Positions 10,101 to 18,586 of a stretch of DNA of 64,000 nt are shown here, one piece after another. The stretch is taken from assembly GCA_017933935.1 (NCBI GenBank), contig JADWQK010001561.1, positions 248,001-312,000 on the forward strand. Reading direction: 5' to 3'. This stretch comes from Sesamia nonagrioides (Eukaryota > Arthropoda > Insecta > Lepidoptera > Noctuidae). The notes beneath the pieces are model-generated. The model had not been told where the DNA came from. It saw nothing but the letters and a program-made list of their open reading frames with translations, and searched no databases. A program made the translations under genes and the position numbers. The stretch's first letter is position 1; every line of letters starts with the position of its first letter.

Positions 10101-11878
10101 CCGCTTGCCGAGATAGAGGTTTGCTGGAAAATGATAACCAATGGGAAATAACTTTGAGAGAAGCTTCAATATCCCAATGTCCGCTTAAGCTGAGAGAATT
10201 GTTTGTGGTGATTCTATTATTTTGTTTCCCCTCGGAACCTCTCAAATTATGGAACACTTTTAAAAACGATTTGTGTCAAGATATCAGACACATAGCCCAA
10301 GAAAGAGGTCAACAAGATTTTGATGTTTATAATGAAGGCTTGATACAGATCGAAAATAAACTTTTAGAACTGAACGATAAAAATTTGGTAGACTTTGGGT
10401 TACCCTCTCCGAATCGCCCCCTACAAAATGTAGTTAATGCCATACCGAGCTCTACATACGATGTTAACGAGTTATCAGTATATGTCAACTCAAATGTACC
10501 CAAGTTGGTGGCAGATCAAAAAATTGCGTTCGATGCTATAATTGAAAGTGTGATCAACAACAAAGGTAGACTATTTTTTTTGGATGCGCCTGGCGGAACA
10601 GGTAAAACATTTCTTGCCAATTTAATATTAGCCAAAGTACGACAATCTGGAAGAAAAGCACTGGCGGTCGCGTCTTCTGGCATTGCTGCAACTCTATTAA
10701 ATGGTGGGAAGACTGCTCACTCGACCTTTAAATTACCGTTGTCTGTGTCATTAGAACAACAATCGGTATGCTCAATCCGCAAAAATGGTCCACTTGGGAA
10801 GCTCTTACAGGACACTTCACTGATTATTTGGGATGAGTGTACCATGAGCCATAGAGCTCACGTGGAAGCTGTGAACCGCACATTAAAAGACCTCAGGAAC
10901 TCAGGCAATGTGATGGGAGGCGTAACCTTTGTGTTGGCTGGAGACTTTCGCCAAACACTACCGGTTATAACTAAAGGTACACGCGCCGACGTTATTAAAG
11001 CGTGCCTCAAATCATCACCTTTGTGGCAATCAATTAAAACTCTAAATTTGCGCACAAATATGAGAGCACATTTAAGTAACGACAACAATGGAAATTTCTC
11101 ACAAAAAATACTTCAACTTGGAGATGGAAAACTACCATCGCCAGTTGCAAATAACTCCCAAGTATCGTTGGACAATGAATTGGCTCAAACTGTTAACAGT
11201 CTAGATGTTCTTATAGACACAATCTATCCCGACATTGAAAATCTCACAGAAGGAAATTTCAATTGGCTCTGTTCGAGGGCGATAGTGTCGCCAAGAAACG
11301 ATTCCGTAAATGATATAAACAGAATGATTATGGAAAAAGTACCAGGTGATTTCAAATGTTACAAATCTATTGACACTGTGTGCAACATCGAAGATGCAGT
11401 ACACTACCCACAAGAATTTTTAAATTCCCTCAACCCTGCCGGCTTGCCACCCCACGAACTAAAATTAAAAGAAGGTACTCCTATCATGCTTTTGAGAAAT
11501 TTAAGCCCTCCCAATATGTGCAATGGCACAAGACTTTTGATAAGGGAATTACGAGACAATGTGATTGTAGCAACAATCATCACTGGGCCCGCGGCCGGAC
11601 AGCTCGCTCACATACCGCGAATCCCGATGATTCCGACGGATTTACCTATATCCTTTAAAAGCTTACAGTTTCCTGTGAAGACATCGTTTGCCCTTACGAT
11701 AAATAAATCACAGGGGCAAACTTTTTCGATTGTTGGCGTCGACCTAAGAAAAGAGTGCTTTTCTCATGGGCAGTTATATGTAGCCCTTTCTCGAGTAGGA
11801 TCTCCTAAAAATGAATATGTTTTGTTAGCACCTACAAATACCACTGCAAACATAGTTTACAGTGAAGCCTTAAAGTAA
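7181..11878 (+). CDS. Helitron Rep/helicase (RepHel) transposase
   Basis: This 1565-residue ORF encodes the single large protein of autonomous Helitrons, which nicks DNA, transfers a strand and unwinds it during rolling-circle transposition. Residues ~30-190 are charged tandem repeats (ARESSAERSQRL-type). A Cys-rich CPRCCAKKW...CC motif starts near residue 223. The Rep domain has the HUH motif as H652-C-H654 and the two tyrosines Y791 and Y795 in YICKYINKG. The C-terminal third is a Pif1-type SF1 helicase: Walker A GGTGKT at 1138-1143, Walker B DE at 1218-1219, and late motifs KSQGQTF and LYVALSRVG. No stop or frameshift interrupts it and all named residues are present, so it may be active. 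The start is the first ATG of the frame, after an A-rich leader. Length fits the family. Confidence 0.93.
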   Translation: MPRKKRSQLSKSCSQARLAKIRRDEESVSENFDRLANQRAYASQSRASESSAERLHRLAQNSDRMSQSRARESSAEHALRLSAQNTRSSQLHERQSSAERSQRLAENRVRNSQTRARESSAERSQRLIAQNTRSSQLHKRQSSAERSQRLAENRVRNSQTRARESSAERSQRLIAQRERQHSLTIRTRNRVLAHSNRSAFSYDPQIDYAHQNSIQIGAMNKVCPRCCAKKWNDEANGMCCASGKVILPNITEPPEPIKSLLTNNHTLSAHFLNNARRYNSLFQMTSFGAKEIREGNFMPTFKVEGQVYHLIGSLLPPAGQNPQFLQIYFISEADQLSLRANMAPTLKIDLINELQTVLNSHNIYVRSFKHSIELNNPESLKLIIHSDRTPQTEHQGRYNAPSINEVAVLLVDEDKGPRDIVLHGRDGQLKRVSELHRAYDPLQYPLIYVTGDDGYYVNIPQQNALRNKTVSCMQYYAYRLMIRTNCFNTLHYYKDLFNQYCVDMMAKMISERLNFISRNQQKLRADNYIHLRDALNQDAGVNAANLGQHVILPSSFTGSPRYLHEKTQDAMTYVRNYGRPDLFITFTCNPEWEEIKQELFPGQRSFDRHDIIARVFHLKMKKIINIITKDAIFGTVKCFMVTVEWQKRGLPHCHMLFWLDTKIQPDEIDGIIVAELPNKDEDPELFEIVTKNMVHGPCGEENLTSPCMKNGICSKKYPRRFVTQTETGEDGYPVYRRRDIDNGGQVATLNVRGRTVNIDNRWIVPYCPILCRSFNAHINVEYCHSVQAIKYICKYINKGSDQATFSVRNAHDEVEKYLNGRYISTSEAVWRLLEFPIHDRHPTVVHLAVHLENGQRVYFSAENIQNIVENPPKTTLTAFFDLCSSDEFARTLLYHEVPLYYTWANNKFSRRKRGQDVVGHPGIKKDAALGRVYSIHPSQSECFYLRILLHHVRGPTSFQYLKTVEGIVKETYQAACRDRGLLENDNQWEITLREASISQCPLKLRELFVVILLFCFPSEPLKLWNTFKNDLCQDIRHIAQERGQQDFDVYNEGLIQIENKLLELNDKNLVDFGLPSPNRPLQNVVNAIPSSTYDVNELSVYVNSNVPKLVADQKIAFDAIIESVINNKGRLFFLDAPGGTGKTFLANLILAKVRQSGRKALAVASSGIAATLLNGGKTAHSTFKLPLSVSLEQQSVCSIRKNGPLGKLLQDTSLIIWDECTMSHRAHVEAVNRTLKDLRNSGNVMGGVTFVLAGDFRQTLPVITKGTRADVIKACLKSSPLWQSIKTLNLRTNMRAHLSNDNNGNFSQKILQLGDGKLPSPVANNSQVSLDNELAQTVNSLDVLIDTIYPDIENLTEGNFNWLCSRAIVSPRNDSVNDINRMIMEKVPGDFKCYKSIDTVCNIEDAVHYPQEFLNSLNPAGLPPHELKLKEGTPIMLLRNLSPPNMCNGTRLLIRELRDNVIVATIITGPAAGQLAHIPRIPMIPTDLPISFKSLQFPVKTSFALTINKSQGQTFSIVGVDLRKECFSHGQLYVALSRVGSPKNEYVLLAPTNTTANIVYSEALK

Positions 11879-12330
11879 AATGTAAATATTACGATAATTT
11901 GATCAAACACATAAAACAAAGAACTTTAACAAAAAAAAAAAACAAAAAACTTTAACAAAAAAAACCTTAAAACAACAACAAAAACCTTAAAAAACAAAAA
12001 ACTTTAACAAAAAAAAACCTTATAACAACAAAAAAAACAAAAAACTTTAACAAAAAAAAACCTTAAAACAATAAAGAAAAACAAAAAAAAATGAAAAGAT
12101 GTAAATATTTTTCAATAAATGTAAAATAACAATTTAAAAACAAACTTTTACCTCAACCAAAACAAACAACAACAAAATAGGTAGGTTCCTATTTAAGAAG
12201 AAAAGAATTAATTAAATAAATGAAATAAGTAAATGAAGTCCGGAAAAATGTTTTCAAAAGGTAAATACTTCCTAAATAAAAAAAAAACTGAGAATAAATA
12301 TAAATAAAACGTAAAACTATGTAAAAAATC
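11879..12330 (+). other. A-rich 3' region of the Helitron
   Basis: This non-coding stretch is made of variants of AAAAACTTTAACAAAAAAAACCTT and other A-runs with no ORF. It lies between the transposase stop codon and the Helitron terminus. Simple-sequence expansion is the likely origin. Confidence 0.6.
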
Positions 12331-12334
12331 TTAA

Positions 12335-12367
12335 GTCCCCCCGTGCGAAGCCGGGACTGGCCGTTAG
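12335..12367 (+). other. Helitron 3' terminus with hairpin
   Basis: CCCCCCGTGCGAAGCCGGGA contains a 4-bp CCCG/CGGG stem with TGCGAAGC loop, followed by CTGGCCGTTAG and a host T. Helitrons use such a hairpin about 10 bases before the CTRR end as a transposition terminator. The terminal C is a T here. Confidence 0.75.
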
Positions 12368-12608
12368 TTTTTAATAAAAAAGAGAAACAATGAAGTGTGT
12401 AATGCATTACATATTATGAATCATTAAAAATAAATGCATGTTTGTAGTTGAGTTTTGACTAGTTTCGTTATGATTATGACTAAATACAGTAATGCATATT
12501 TTTTAGTTTACATAAAGATTTTTACGGAAATATCTACGTAAAATCTACATAGTGTAGGTTATGGTTTTAAGCCCCAACAGAAGGCGTGTTAACAAGGTCA
12601 ATAACAAG

Positions 12609-12725
12609 TACAGACGACAGCACATTAAGCTACTACAATCTATCAGATTTCTTTATTAGATTTCAACCTTATTGCTAAGGCATTAAGGCTCAAGATTGAT
12701 TGGGAATATCTGAGAGTTTAGGACA
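12609..12725 (+). repeat. Dispersed repeat B, copy
   Basis: GTACAGACGACAGCACATTA then TACAATCTATCAGATTTC and TCAAGATTGATTGGGAATAT match copies at 23053-23175 and 31203-31320, with a partial one at 4156-4216. The copies are about 115-120 bp and share both ends, but I could not assign a class. This one lies inside the BEL element between the Helitron and the satellite. Confidence 0.6.
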
Positions 12726-12836
12726 GGGCTGGCCAACTTGAGTAGACTTAAGGTGTACTGTTTACCAAAGAAACCTTGTGCGATCTACCAAACACACGTA
12801 CTACTTGAAATCATAAATCAACAGCGTAGTTTTAAG

Positions 12837-13860
12837 ATCGACTGGACTAGCAGTCGCGATCGACTGGACTAGCAGTCGCGATCAATCGGACTAGTAGTCG
12901 CGATCGACTGGACTAGCAGTCGCGATCGACTGGACTAGCAGTCGCGATCGACTGGACTAGCAGTCGCGATCGACTGGACTAGCAGTCGCGATCGACTGGA
13001 CTAGCAGTCGCGATCGACTGGACTAGCAGTCGCGATCGACTGGACTAGCAGTCGCGATCGACTGGACTAGCAGTCGCGATCGACTGGACTAGCAGTCGCG
13101 ATCGACTGGACTAGCAGTCGCGATCGACTGGACTAGCAGTCGCGATCGACTGGACTAGCAGTCGCGATCGACTGGACTAGTAGTCGTGATCGACTGGACT
13201 AGCAGTCGCGATCGACTGGACTAGCAGTCGCGATCGACTGGACTAGCAGTCGCGATCGACTGGACTAGCAGTCGCGATCGACTGGACTAGCAGTCACGAT
13301 CGACTGGACTAGCAGTCGCGATCGACTGTACTAGCAGTCGCGATCGACTGGACTAGCAGTCGCGATCGACTGGACTAGCAGTCGCGATCGACTGGACTAG
13401 CAGTCGCGATCGACTGGACTAGCAGTCGCGATCGACTGGACTAGCAGTCGCGATCGACTGGACTAGCGGTCGCGATCGACTGGACTAGCAGTCGCGATCG
13501 ACTGGACTAGCAGTCGCGATCGACTGGACTAGCAGTCGCGATCGACTGGACTAGCAGTCGCGATCAATCGGACTAGTAGTCGCGATCGACTGGACTAGCA
13601 GTCGCGATCGACTGGACTAGCAGTCGCGATCAATCGGACTAGTAGTCGCGATCGACTGGACTAGCAGTCGCGATCGACTGGACTAGCAGTCGCGATCGAC
13701 TGGACTAGCAGTCGCGATCGACTGGACTAGCAGTCGCGATCGACTGGACTAGCAGTCGCGATCAATCGGATTAGTAGTCGCGATCGACTGGACTAGCAGT
13801 CGCGATCGACTGGACTAGCAGTCGCGATCGACTGGACTAGCAGTCGCGATCGACTGGACT
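12837..13860 (+). repeat. 22-bp satellite array, about 46 units
   Basis: A 22-bp unit that begins ATCGACTGGA and ends GCAGTCGCG is repeated about 46 times over 1,024 bp with very few changes. The main variant unit begins ATCAATCGGACTAGTAG and recurs at several places. Each unit contains the inverted pair CGACTG/CAGTCG, and across the unit junction CAGTCG-CGAT-CGACTG is also palindromic, so the array can fold into a run of hairpins. It cuts into the 3' end of the BEL gag ORF and supplies its last codons and stop. Confidence 0.95.
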
Positions 13861-14937
13861 GGACATATTCATAGAATGCAATTTACTACAACGGTAGATT
13901 GAATGATTTTCATTACAACACACACAAACAAACTGCCTAACTTTATTATTATTGTTGGAAGAAATTACAGATGAATTTGGTTGACGCGATAAATAATCTT
14001 TATTTGTATTAGGTCGATTTTGTTTACTTGTAGAATTTGATGATGGAATATTAACTGGTTGGCTAACTTCTAATACTTTTATGTAATTTTGTAAATAAGT
14101 AATGAAGTTATTAAATTTCGGAATTTCTTCAGTGTTTTGTAATTCAAACCTTTTTTTTGTTTCTGTATCTAAAGGCCTAAACGCAATGTAGAATAAAATA
14201 AATTCGCATAAATCATCAATACACAAACCGCGCAAGGCACTAACGCATTCATAAAGTGTGTTAGATAACTCAGATAAGTTAGATAATGATGGTTTTTGTA
14301 TGGGATTAATTTTAATTATTTTCTCTAAATAAGCTGTTGCGAGAATACGCTTGTTGTCATATCTGTCCAGTAAAGTTGCAAAAACCACTGAATAATTTGC
14401 CGATGTCACAGGCACGCCCTTCGCTAATGTCAGTGCATAGCCAGATAAACATGACAGCAAATAGTGAAATTTCTCAGTGTCGGATAATGAACTATTATTA
14501 TGAACAAGTGCTGTAAAACTATCTTTAAATGTTTGCCACTTTTCTATATTACCATCAAACTTTGGGAGTTCTAGCTTCGGTAACTTGACTTGCGAACGCA
14601 CGTGACCTTGACCTAATTCCGGGCGACAGTCGCTACCCGCGCTCGCATCGAGAGAATCCGCAAACTCGATAACACAGTAATACAATTCATCGAATGACAG
14701 TAACACTTTATGATCGATAACAAACGAAGGTTTAAGCTTTAATTGCAACCGGTTAACATCCTCGTTGCATTCCAAAAATCTATTACGAATTTCATCAATC
14801 TTTTTGTACCTAGCTCGAAAAGCTGCAAATTTAGTTTTAGTTTCTTTAACTGTATTGGCTAAATCGTAAAGTATCTGCATACTTGTATACTCATATTCCC
14901 GCCTTTTAATAGCGGTTATTAATTCCACTTCGCTCAT
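13837..14937 (-). CDS. BEL/Pao gag-like protein, 3'-truncated
   Basis: The 366-residue ORF starts with MSEVELITAIKRREYEYTSM. Its centre has the segment KLPKLELPKFDGNIEKWQTF characteristic of the DUF1759 region found in gag of BEL/Pao elements. Near the C-terminus a CVCCNENHSIYRC sequence gives a CCHC-type zinc knuckle (C-x2-C-x3-H-x4-C). Gag packages the element's RNA into particles. The ORF ends a few codons after running into the 22-bp satellite (residues SSPVDRDC), so its natural C-terminus and the link to pol are lost. Its start lies about 560 bases downstream of the 5' LTR, as expected for an untranslated leader. A short upstream frame at 14906-15118 has no recognised domain. Confidence 0.8.
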   Translation of the reverse strand: MSEVELITAIKRREYEYTSMQILYDLANTVKETKTKFAAFRARYKKIDEIRNRFLECNEDVNRLQLKLKPSFVIDHKVLLSFDELYYCVIEFADSLDASAGSDCRPELGQGHVRSQVKLPKLELPKFDGNIEKWQTFKDSFTALVHNNSSLSDTEKFHYLLSCLSGYALTLAKGVPVTSANYSVVFATLLDRYDNKRILATAYLEKIIKINPIQKPSLSNLSELSNTLYECVSALRGLCIDDLCEFILFYIAFRPLDTETKKRFELQNTEEIPKFNNFITYLQNYIKVLEVSQPVNIPSSNSTSKQNRPNTNKDYLSRQPNSSVISSNNNNKVRQFVCVCCNENHSIYRCSKLHSMNMSSPVDRDC

Positions 14938-15475
14938 AGTTCACGTGGTATACGATATCCGCACGCTCAAAAAGATAAAAGTTATAAAAGTAGGTAAAAC
15001 GGAAAGAACGTAAGCCGGTTGGCAGCAATGCACGCACACACGTCTCAAGGTTATTTGTTAGAATATAAGTTTTGACTTTGAGGTAGGTCAAAGCTAGTCC
15101 GTCTCCCGCCGGAGACAAATACTACGATTGTAGGTACTTCGGGTACTAAATTCGAGAAACTTCGAACTCACGTTTTTTTCAAAGTAATTTATGCAATTTG
15201 TTATTTAATACAAATAAACGAAAAACGGGAATTAACGAGGTATGAATGTACGATTGAATAGTCAACCGGTCTCAAATAAGAAACAATAACTAGGTATCAT
15301 GGGATGACCTAGGTTTTCTTTAGACACTTAGAACTTGAAAGGCAAATTGAAATTGCCTTAAGTAGGTAAGTATACGAATAAATTATAATTGGGATTACGT
15401 ATTTAACGTAATAACGAGAATGGAAGGATTTAATTTCCGATAGTAGGTATTTTTGAAATAATTACGCGAGGAAGA

Positions 15476-15493
15476 TCCTCACAGGAGGCACCA
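15476..15493 (-). promoter_or_regulatory. Primer-binding site of the BEL element
   Basis: On the minus strand, seven bases after the 5' LTR, TGGTGCCTCCTGTGAGGA begins with TGG as required to pair with a tRNA 3' CCA end. I cannot name the tRNA without a search. Confidence 0.6.
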
Positions 15494-15500
15494 TAATTAA

Positions 15501-15987
15501 TGTTGACGCTTCCTGGAAGAGTCGCTGCATTCTCCTATCAACCCCAGGGTCTCAAAGCAGGGAAACAAACATGCAAAGCACTAACCTGGGTCCAGTTGGA
15601 CAGGAGAGAGAGGAATCACTAACGACGGGTCAGGTGCCAATCGGTCAGCTATCTTCTCGACGTGGACTTGATGCTGCTTGCTCACTGCCTACACTCGTCA
15701 AGCACAGACACATCACCAATATGGACACTGAGGGTTTATTAGGCCAGCGAAGCTCTTAGGAAGTCAGATATTTGATTTTATTTAGAGTACACGCGGCGTT
15801 GGATGCGCTGAGATCGCCATCTCCTTTTGTACTAGTTCTCCCTCTTGCCACTCTTGAGGGAGGGCGCATGGAAAAGGCGAAGGCATAGTACGCCATACAG
15901 CCTAGTTTATTATTATCGTCGTTGACGCAACAAGGATGGGGAATGGAAATGCATGGATAGATTATTAGGATAGTTAATGCCTACACA
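15501..15987 (-). repeat. BEL element 5' LTR
   Basis: Second 487-bp LTR copy, appearing identical to 5141-5627. In the element's orientation (minus) this is the promoter-bearing LTR. The only break in similarity is at the outer edge, where the target duplication CTTGT starts at 15988. Confidence 0.88.
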
Positions 15988-15997
15988 CTTGTTGTAC

Positions 15998-16215
15998 TAC
16001 TTCTTCTTCAGCCTATAGTAGTGGACCTCCCACTGCTGGACAAAGGTCTCCCCCAAGGCTTTCCACGATGACAGATCTTGCGCTGCCCGCATTCCGCGAC
16101 CTTCACCAGGTCATCGGTCCACCTAGTTGGGGCCTTCCTACGCTGCATCTACCGGTACGTGGCGGCCACTCCAGTACCTTACTGCCCCAACGAGAACCTT
16201 ACATGCCGGTAGTAC
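15998..16215 (-). repeat. RTE-type LINE 3' fragment
   Basis: CTTCTTCTTCAGCCTATAGTAGTGGACCTCCCACTGCTGG-type sequence followed by GGTCATCGGTCCACC and TTCCTACGCTGC matches the known layout of lepidopteran RTE 3' ends in reverse (compare 25946-26297 and 62095-62275). Only the final couple of hundred bases are present. Confidence 0.5.
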
Positions 16216-17699
16216 GAGGACTGCCTGTATATGAGTAACTAGCGCCGTCAAATATAGTTGAAGTTTAGTACGAAACCGATAAACTTTTTAAATTAAATTT
16301 ATTTGTTTTCTATTAATCACATTTTTTTTTTTTTTAGAAGACATCCACGGTTTCTTCCAAATTCTATTTTTATCTTTCTATTCTTACTTCAAATAGTTCG
16401 AATACATAGTTTAGTGTTTCTACTAGAACTATTTTCAAGTAATACAGAGGAAGATACAGTTCGTAAAACCCATATGGTTTCACGACAGACCATATGGGTT
16501 TTATGATTCTATTCTGAAATTTATGATTCTACGCCGAATTCCTTATAGCATTTTTCGTTTTATAAAATCGGGAAATCTACAGACGGATACCCAGACTACA
16601 GGAGATACAGCCCTATAAACTTACGACCTCCACAACATCTGCAAACTCATCAATGTATCTTGAACCGCACCAGCAACGTAGCGATACACAATCATTCTAT
16701 ACACATCCGTGCCAAATCGAACATCAATCGATGTTAAATAAGAGTCCTCTACAGGCTGTTAACAAATCGAAACCCCGAATATTTGTCAGTTAATACAAAC
16801 GAGCGCGGCCATACTTCAGACAGCTATTTGTTTTCGACGGTAAGGCAAATTAGTAATTGAAAATGTTCGATTCGACAACCCGTCAAATGGTTTTCAATAG
16901 CTATGAAGCTTAGCCCTTTGTTATAACCAAGATATAACATGATAATATAGACTTTTAGTCATAAGATACGATCAATGGTATTTTACTTCTGACAACAGCA
17001 ACCCAACTACAACCTTAGTGTAATATAAATAAAGCTTACTGTGGTTTTGACTGACTAGGCAGTCAGTATCACGGAAAAGCAACCTTATTGTCATGAATAT
17101 AAAAGTCACTTTAATATACAGCTAGAGTAGGTACCTAACCATAGCTGTACGTTTTAATATCTTGTTTAAATATTGCCTAAAAGAGATATTATATTCTTTG
17201 AAACAATATGACAGAGCAGACTCCAAGGACTAAAAAATATGGGAAATGTGCCCGAAATAAAAATGAATAGAAAAAATACACATTTTATGTTCAAAACATT
17301 TATTATTCTGCTTTCAATGTTGACACAAATTTACTTATCCCCACTTTACCTCGGTAAAGCTTTAGTAACATATAAATTACGAGCAACATCAAATTAAAAT
17401 ATATATGTTTGGTTATGACAAGTATAGAGATAGAATATTCAAATATTGTTGTAACTAAAATATGTATAGAATTTATAACACAGAACAAGAAAACAAATTC
17501 ATTATGTTTTGGTCGGAAATTTTTAGCAGGTGACAGTAAGTAAATAGAGACTTTTATAAAATTACAATTATTTTTTACAAATTTGATAATTCCTAACATA
17601 TTTTATGCATCTTACTTATTAGAAATTGAGACGCTTAAGGCACAGCAAAATTACATCTAGCTAGAATTTACAATTATTATAGACACTCTTGGTAACATC
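16216..17699. other. AT-rich flank; one hairpin, no gene
   Basis: No supported coding region is visible. Bases 16468-16503 form a hairpin with 14-bp perfect arms (AAAACCCATATGGT and its complement) around a 9-10-base loop. The 98-residue minus-strand frame at 17303-17599 is AT-rich, has no recognised domain and probably lies in or past the 3' untranslated region of the ACE-like gene. Confidence 0.4.
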
Positions 17700-17705
17700 T
17701 TTATT
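17700..17705 (-). terminator. Candidate poly(A) signal of the ACE-like gene
   Basis: AATAAA on the minus strand, about 340 bases past the stop codon at 18043, is the first canonical hexamer downstream. A further one is near 17298-17303. Which is used cannot be told from sequence. Confidence 0.35.
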
Positions 17706-18042
17706 TCGCAAATTGTGATATGTACAAAAATATTTCCATCTTTATAATCTAGCATTATCATTATTATAAAATTGAAATTATAACGTTCTCAGTATACATT
17801 GTATACAAAATTACTTAAATGCATTTGTGAGTGATGAAAGTAATAAATAATACAGAAATTATAAATAAACACAGCTAAATACAACTAAACTTCCCAAACA
17901 AAAAGCAGATTACACAAAACGATACACTGAACAGAAACAAATACGTCTTTTGAACTCCACTCAATTATTGGCACAATTTCACTATAATTAGTCTCAGTGT
18001 CAATAAGCATCGGCTCCACTTCTAGAACCGATATTCCTCAAA

Positions 18043-18586
18043 TCAGGCATGCGTGTTCTCTCTTCGCTGCCTTTCCAGCTGTTTTCTATGACTGTGGCGT
18101 TTTCTCGCTATTATCGCTATTAATATCACAACGACTGCCAGTGCTACAGCTAAACCTATCCACCAGTAGGTATTGTACGACGCCTCTTTCGTATTTACTT
18201 CTTTTTGGTCCCCAGCTGCTACAGGATTCTTTATCTCCAAAACTCCTACCGTAGACGTTTCGACACTAAACTTAGAATTTGATTCTTCACCTGTATCGAT
18301 TACGTTATCTACAATGTCTTCATGGGTTTCTTTGTTTTCTTTAGTTTCTTGGTTTTCTGCTGAAGATGGGATCTCATTTTCTTCAGGCACTGGTTCTACG
18401 GTTTCAACATAATCGTCAGAGCTACTGCTACTGTCTGTCGATGGTTCTAACTGATTGTCTAGGTATTCATCTAAAAACTTGTAATAGTCTGTTAGCCCCG
18501 TGTATTCTAGGCCATATTCTCGCTTCGCTAGTAGATCCCTGACCATCTCAGGCCAGACGGTGCCGTAACCTTGTATCATTGCGTCT
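18043..18586 (-). CDS. ACE-like gene, exon 11 (stalk, transmembrane, tail, stop)
   Basis: Residues ~539-719. The ACE domain ends with AMIQGYGTVWPEMVRDLL (matching the family's GxxxxWPEAMxxLTG region). An acidic low-complexity stalk follows (EPSTDSSSSSDD onward, about 90 residues), then the helix WWIGLAVALAVVVILIAIIA and the tail RKRHSHRKQLERQRRENTHA. Acceptor TTTACAG at the 5' edge. The stop is TGA at 18043-18045. Confidence 0.88.

Larger units (their letters stand above)
6173..12367 (+). mobile_element. Autonomous Helitron, ~6.2 kb
   Basis: The element starts TCTATACTAATATTATAAAG right after an A and ends ...GAAGCCGGGACTGGCCGTTAG right before a T, the usual Helitron insertion between A and T without target duplication. 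The 3' end carries the short CCCG/CGGG hairpin with TGCGAAGC loop just before the terminus. The terminal tetranucleotide is TTAG rather than CTAG. The interior holds one 1565-codon Rep/helicase ORF. It sits inside the BEL element. Related non-autonomous copies are at 46961-47239 and 56945-57160. Confidence 0.85.
5141..15987 (-). mobile_element. BEL/Pao LTR retrotransposon, internally deleted, carrying a Helitron and a satellite
   Basis: Two 487-bp direct repeats (5141-5627 and 15501-15987) appear identical line by line and start TG and end CA. They are flanked by the 5-bp target duplication CTTGT (5136-5140 and 15988-15992). Read on the minus strand, the 5' LTR is followed by a TGG-starting primer-binding site, a gag ORF with a DUF1759-like segment and a CCHC knuckle, the last ~25 codons of a BEL-type pol and a purine tract AGGTGGGGGGAAA against the 3' LTR. 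Nearly all of pol is missing; between gag and the pol stub lie a 22-bp satellite array and a 6.2-kb Helitron. Identical LTRs suggest recent insertion. The element cannot move without pol from elsewhere (inference). Confidence 0.88.

Noticed and set aside
12837..13860. CRISPR-like array
   Set aside because: The 22-bp units are directly adjacent with no unique spacers, and the genome is an insect's; it is a tandem satellite.
17303..17599. 98-codon frame rich in I, L, F and K
   Set aside because: It is AT-driven, without similarity I can recognise, and lies in the likely 3' flank of the ACE-like gene.
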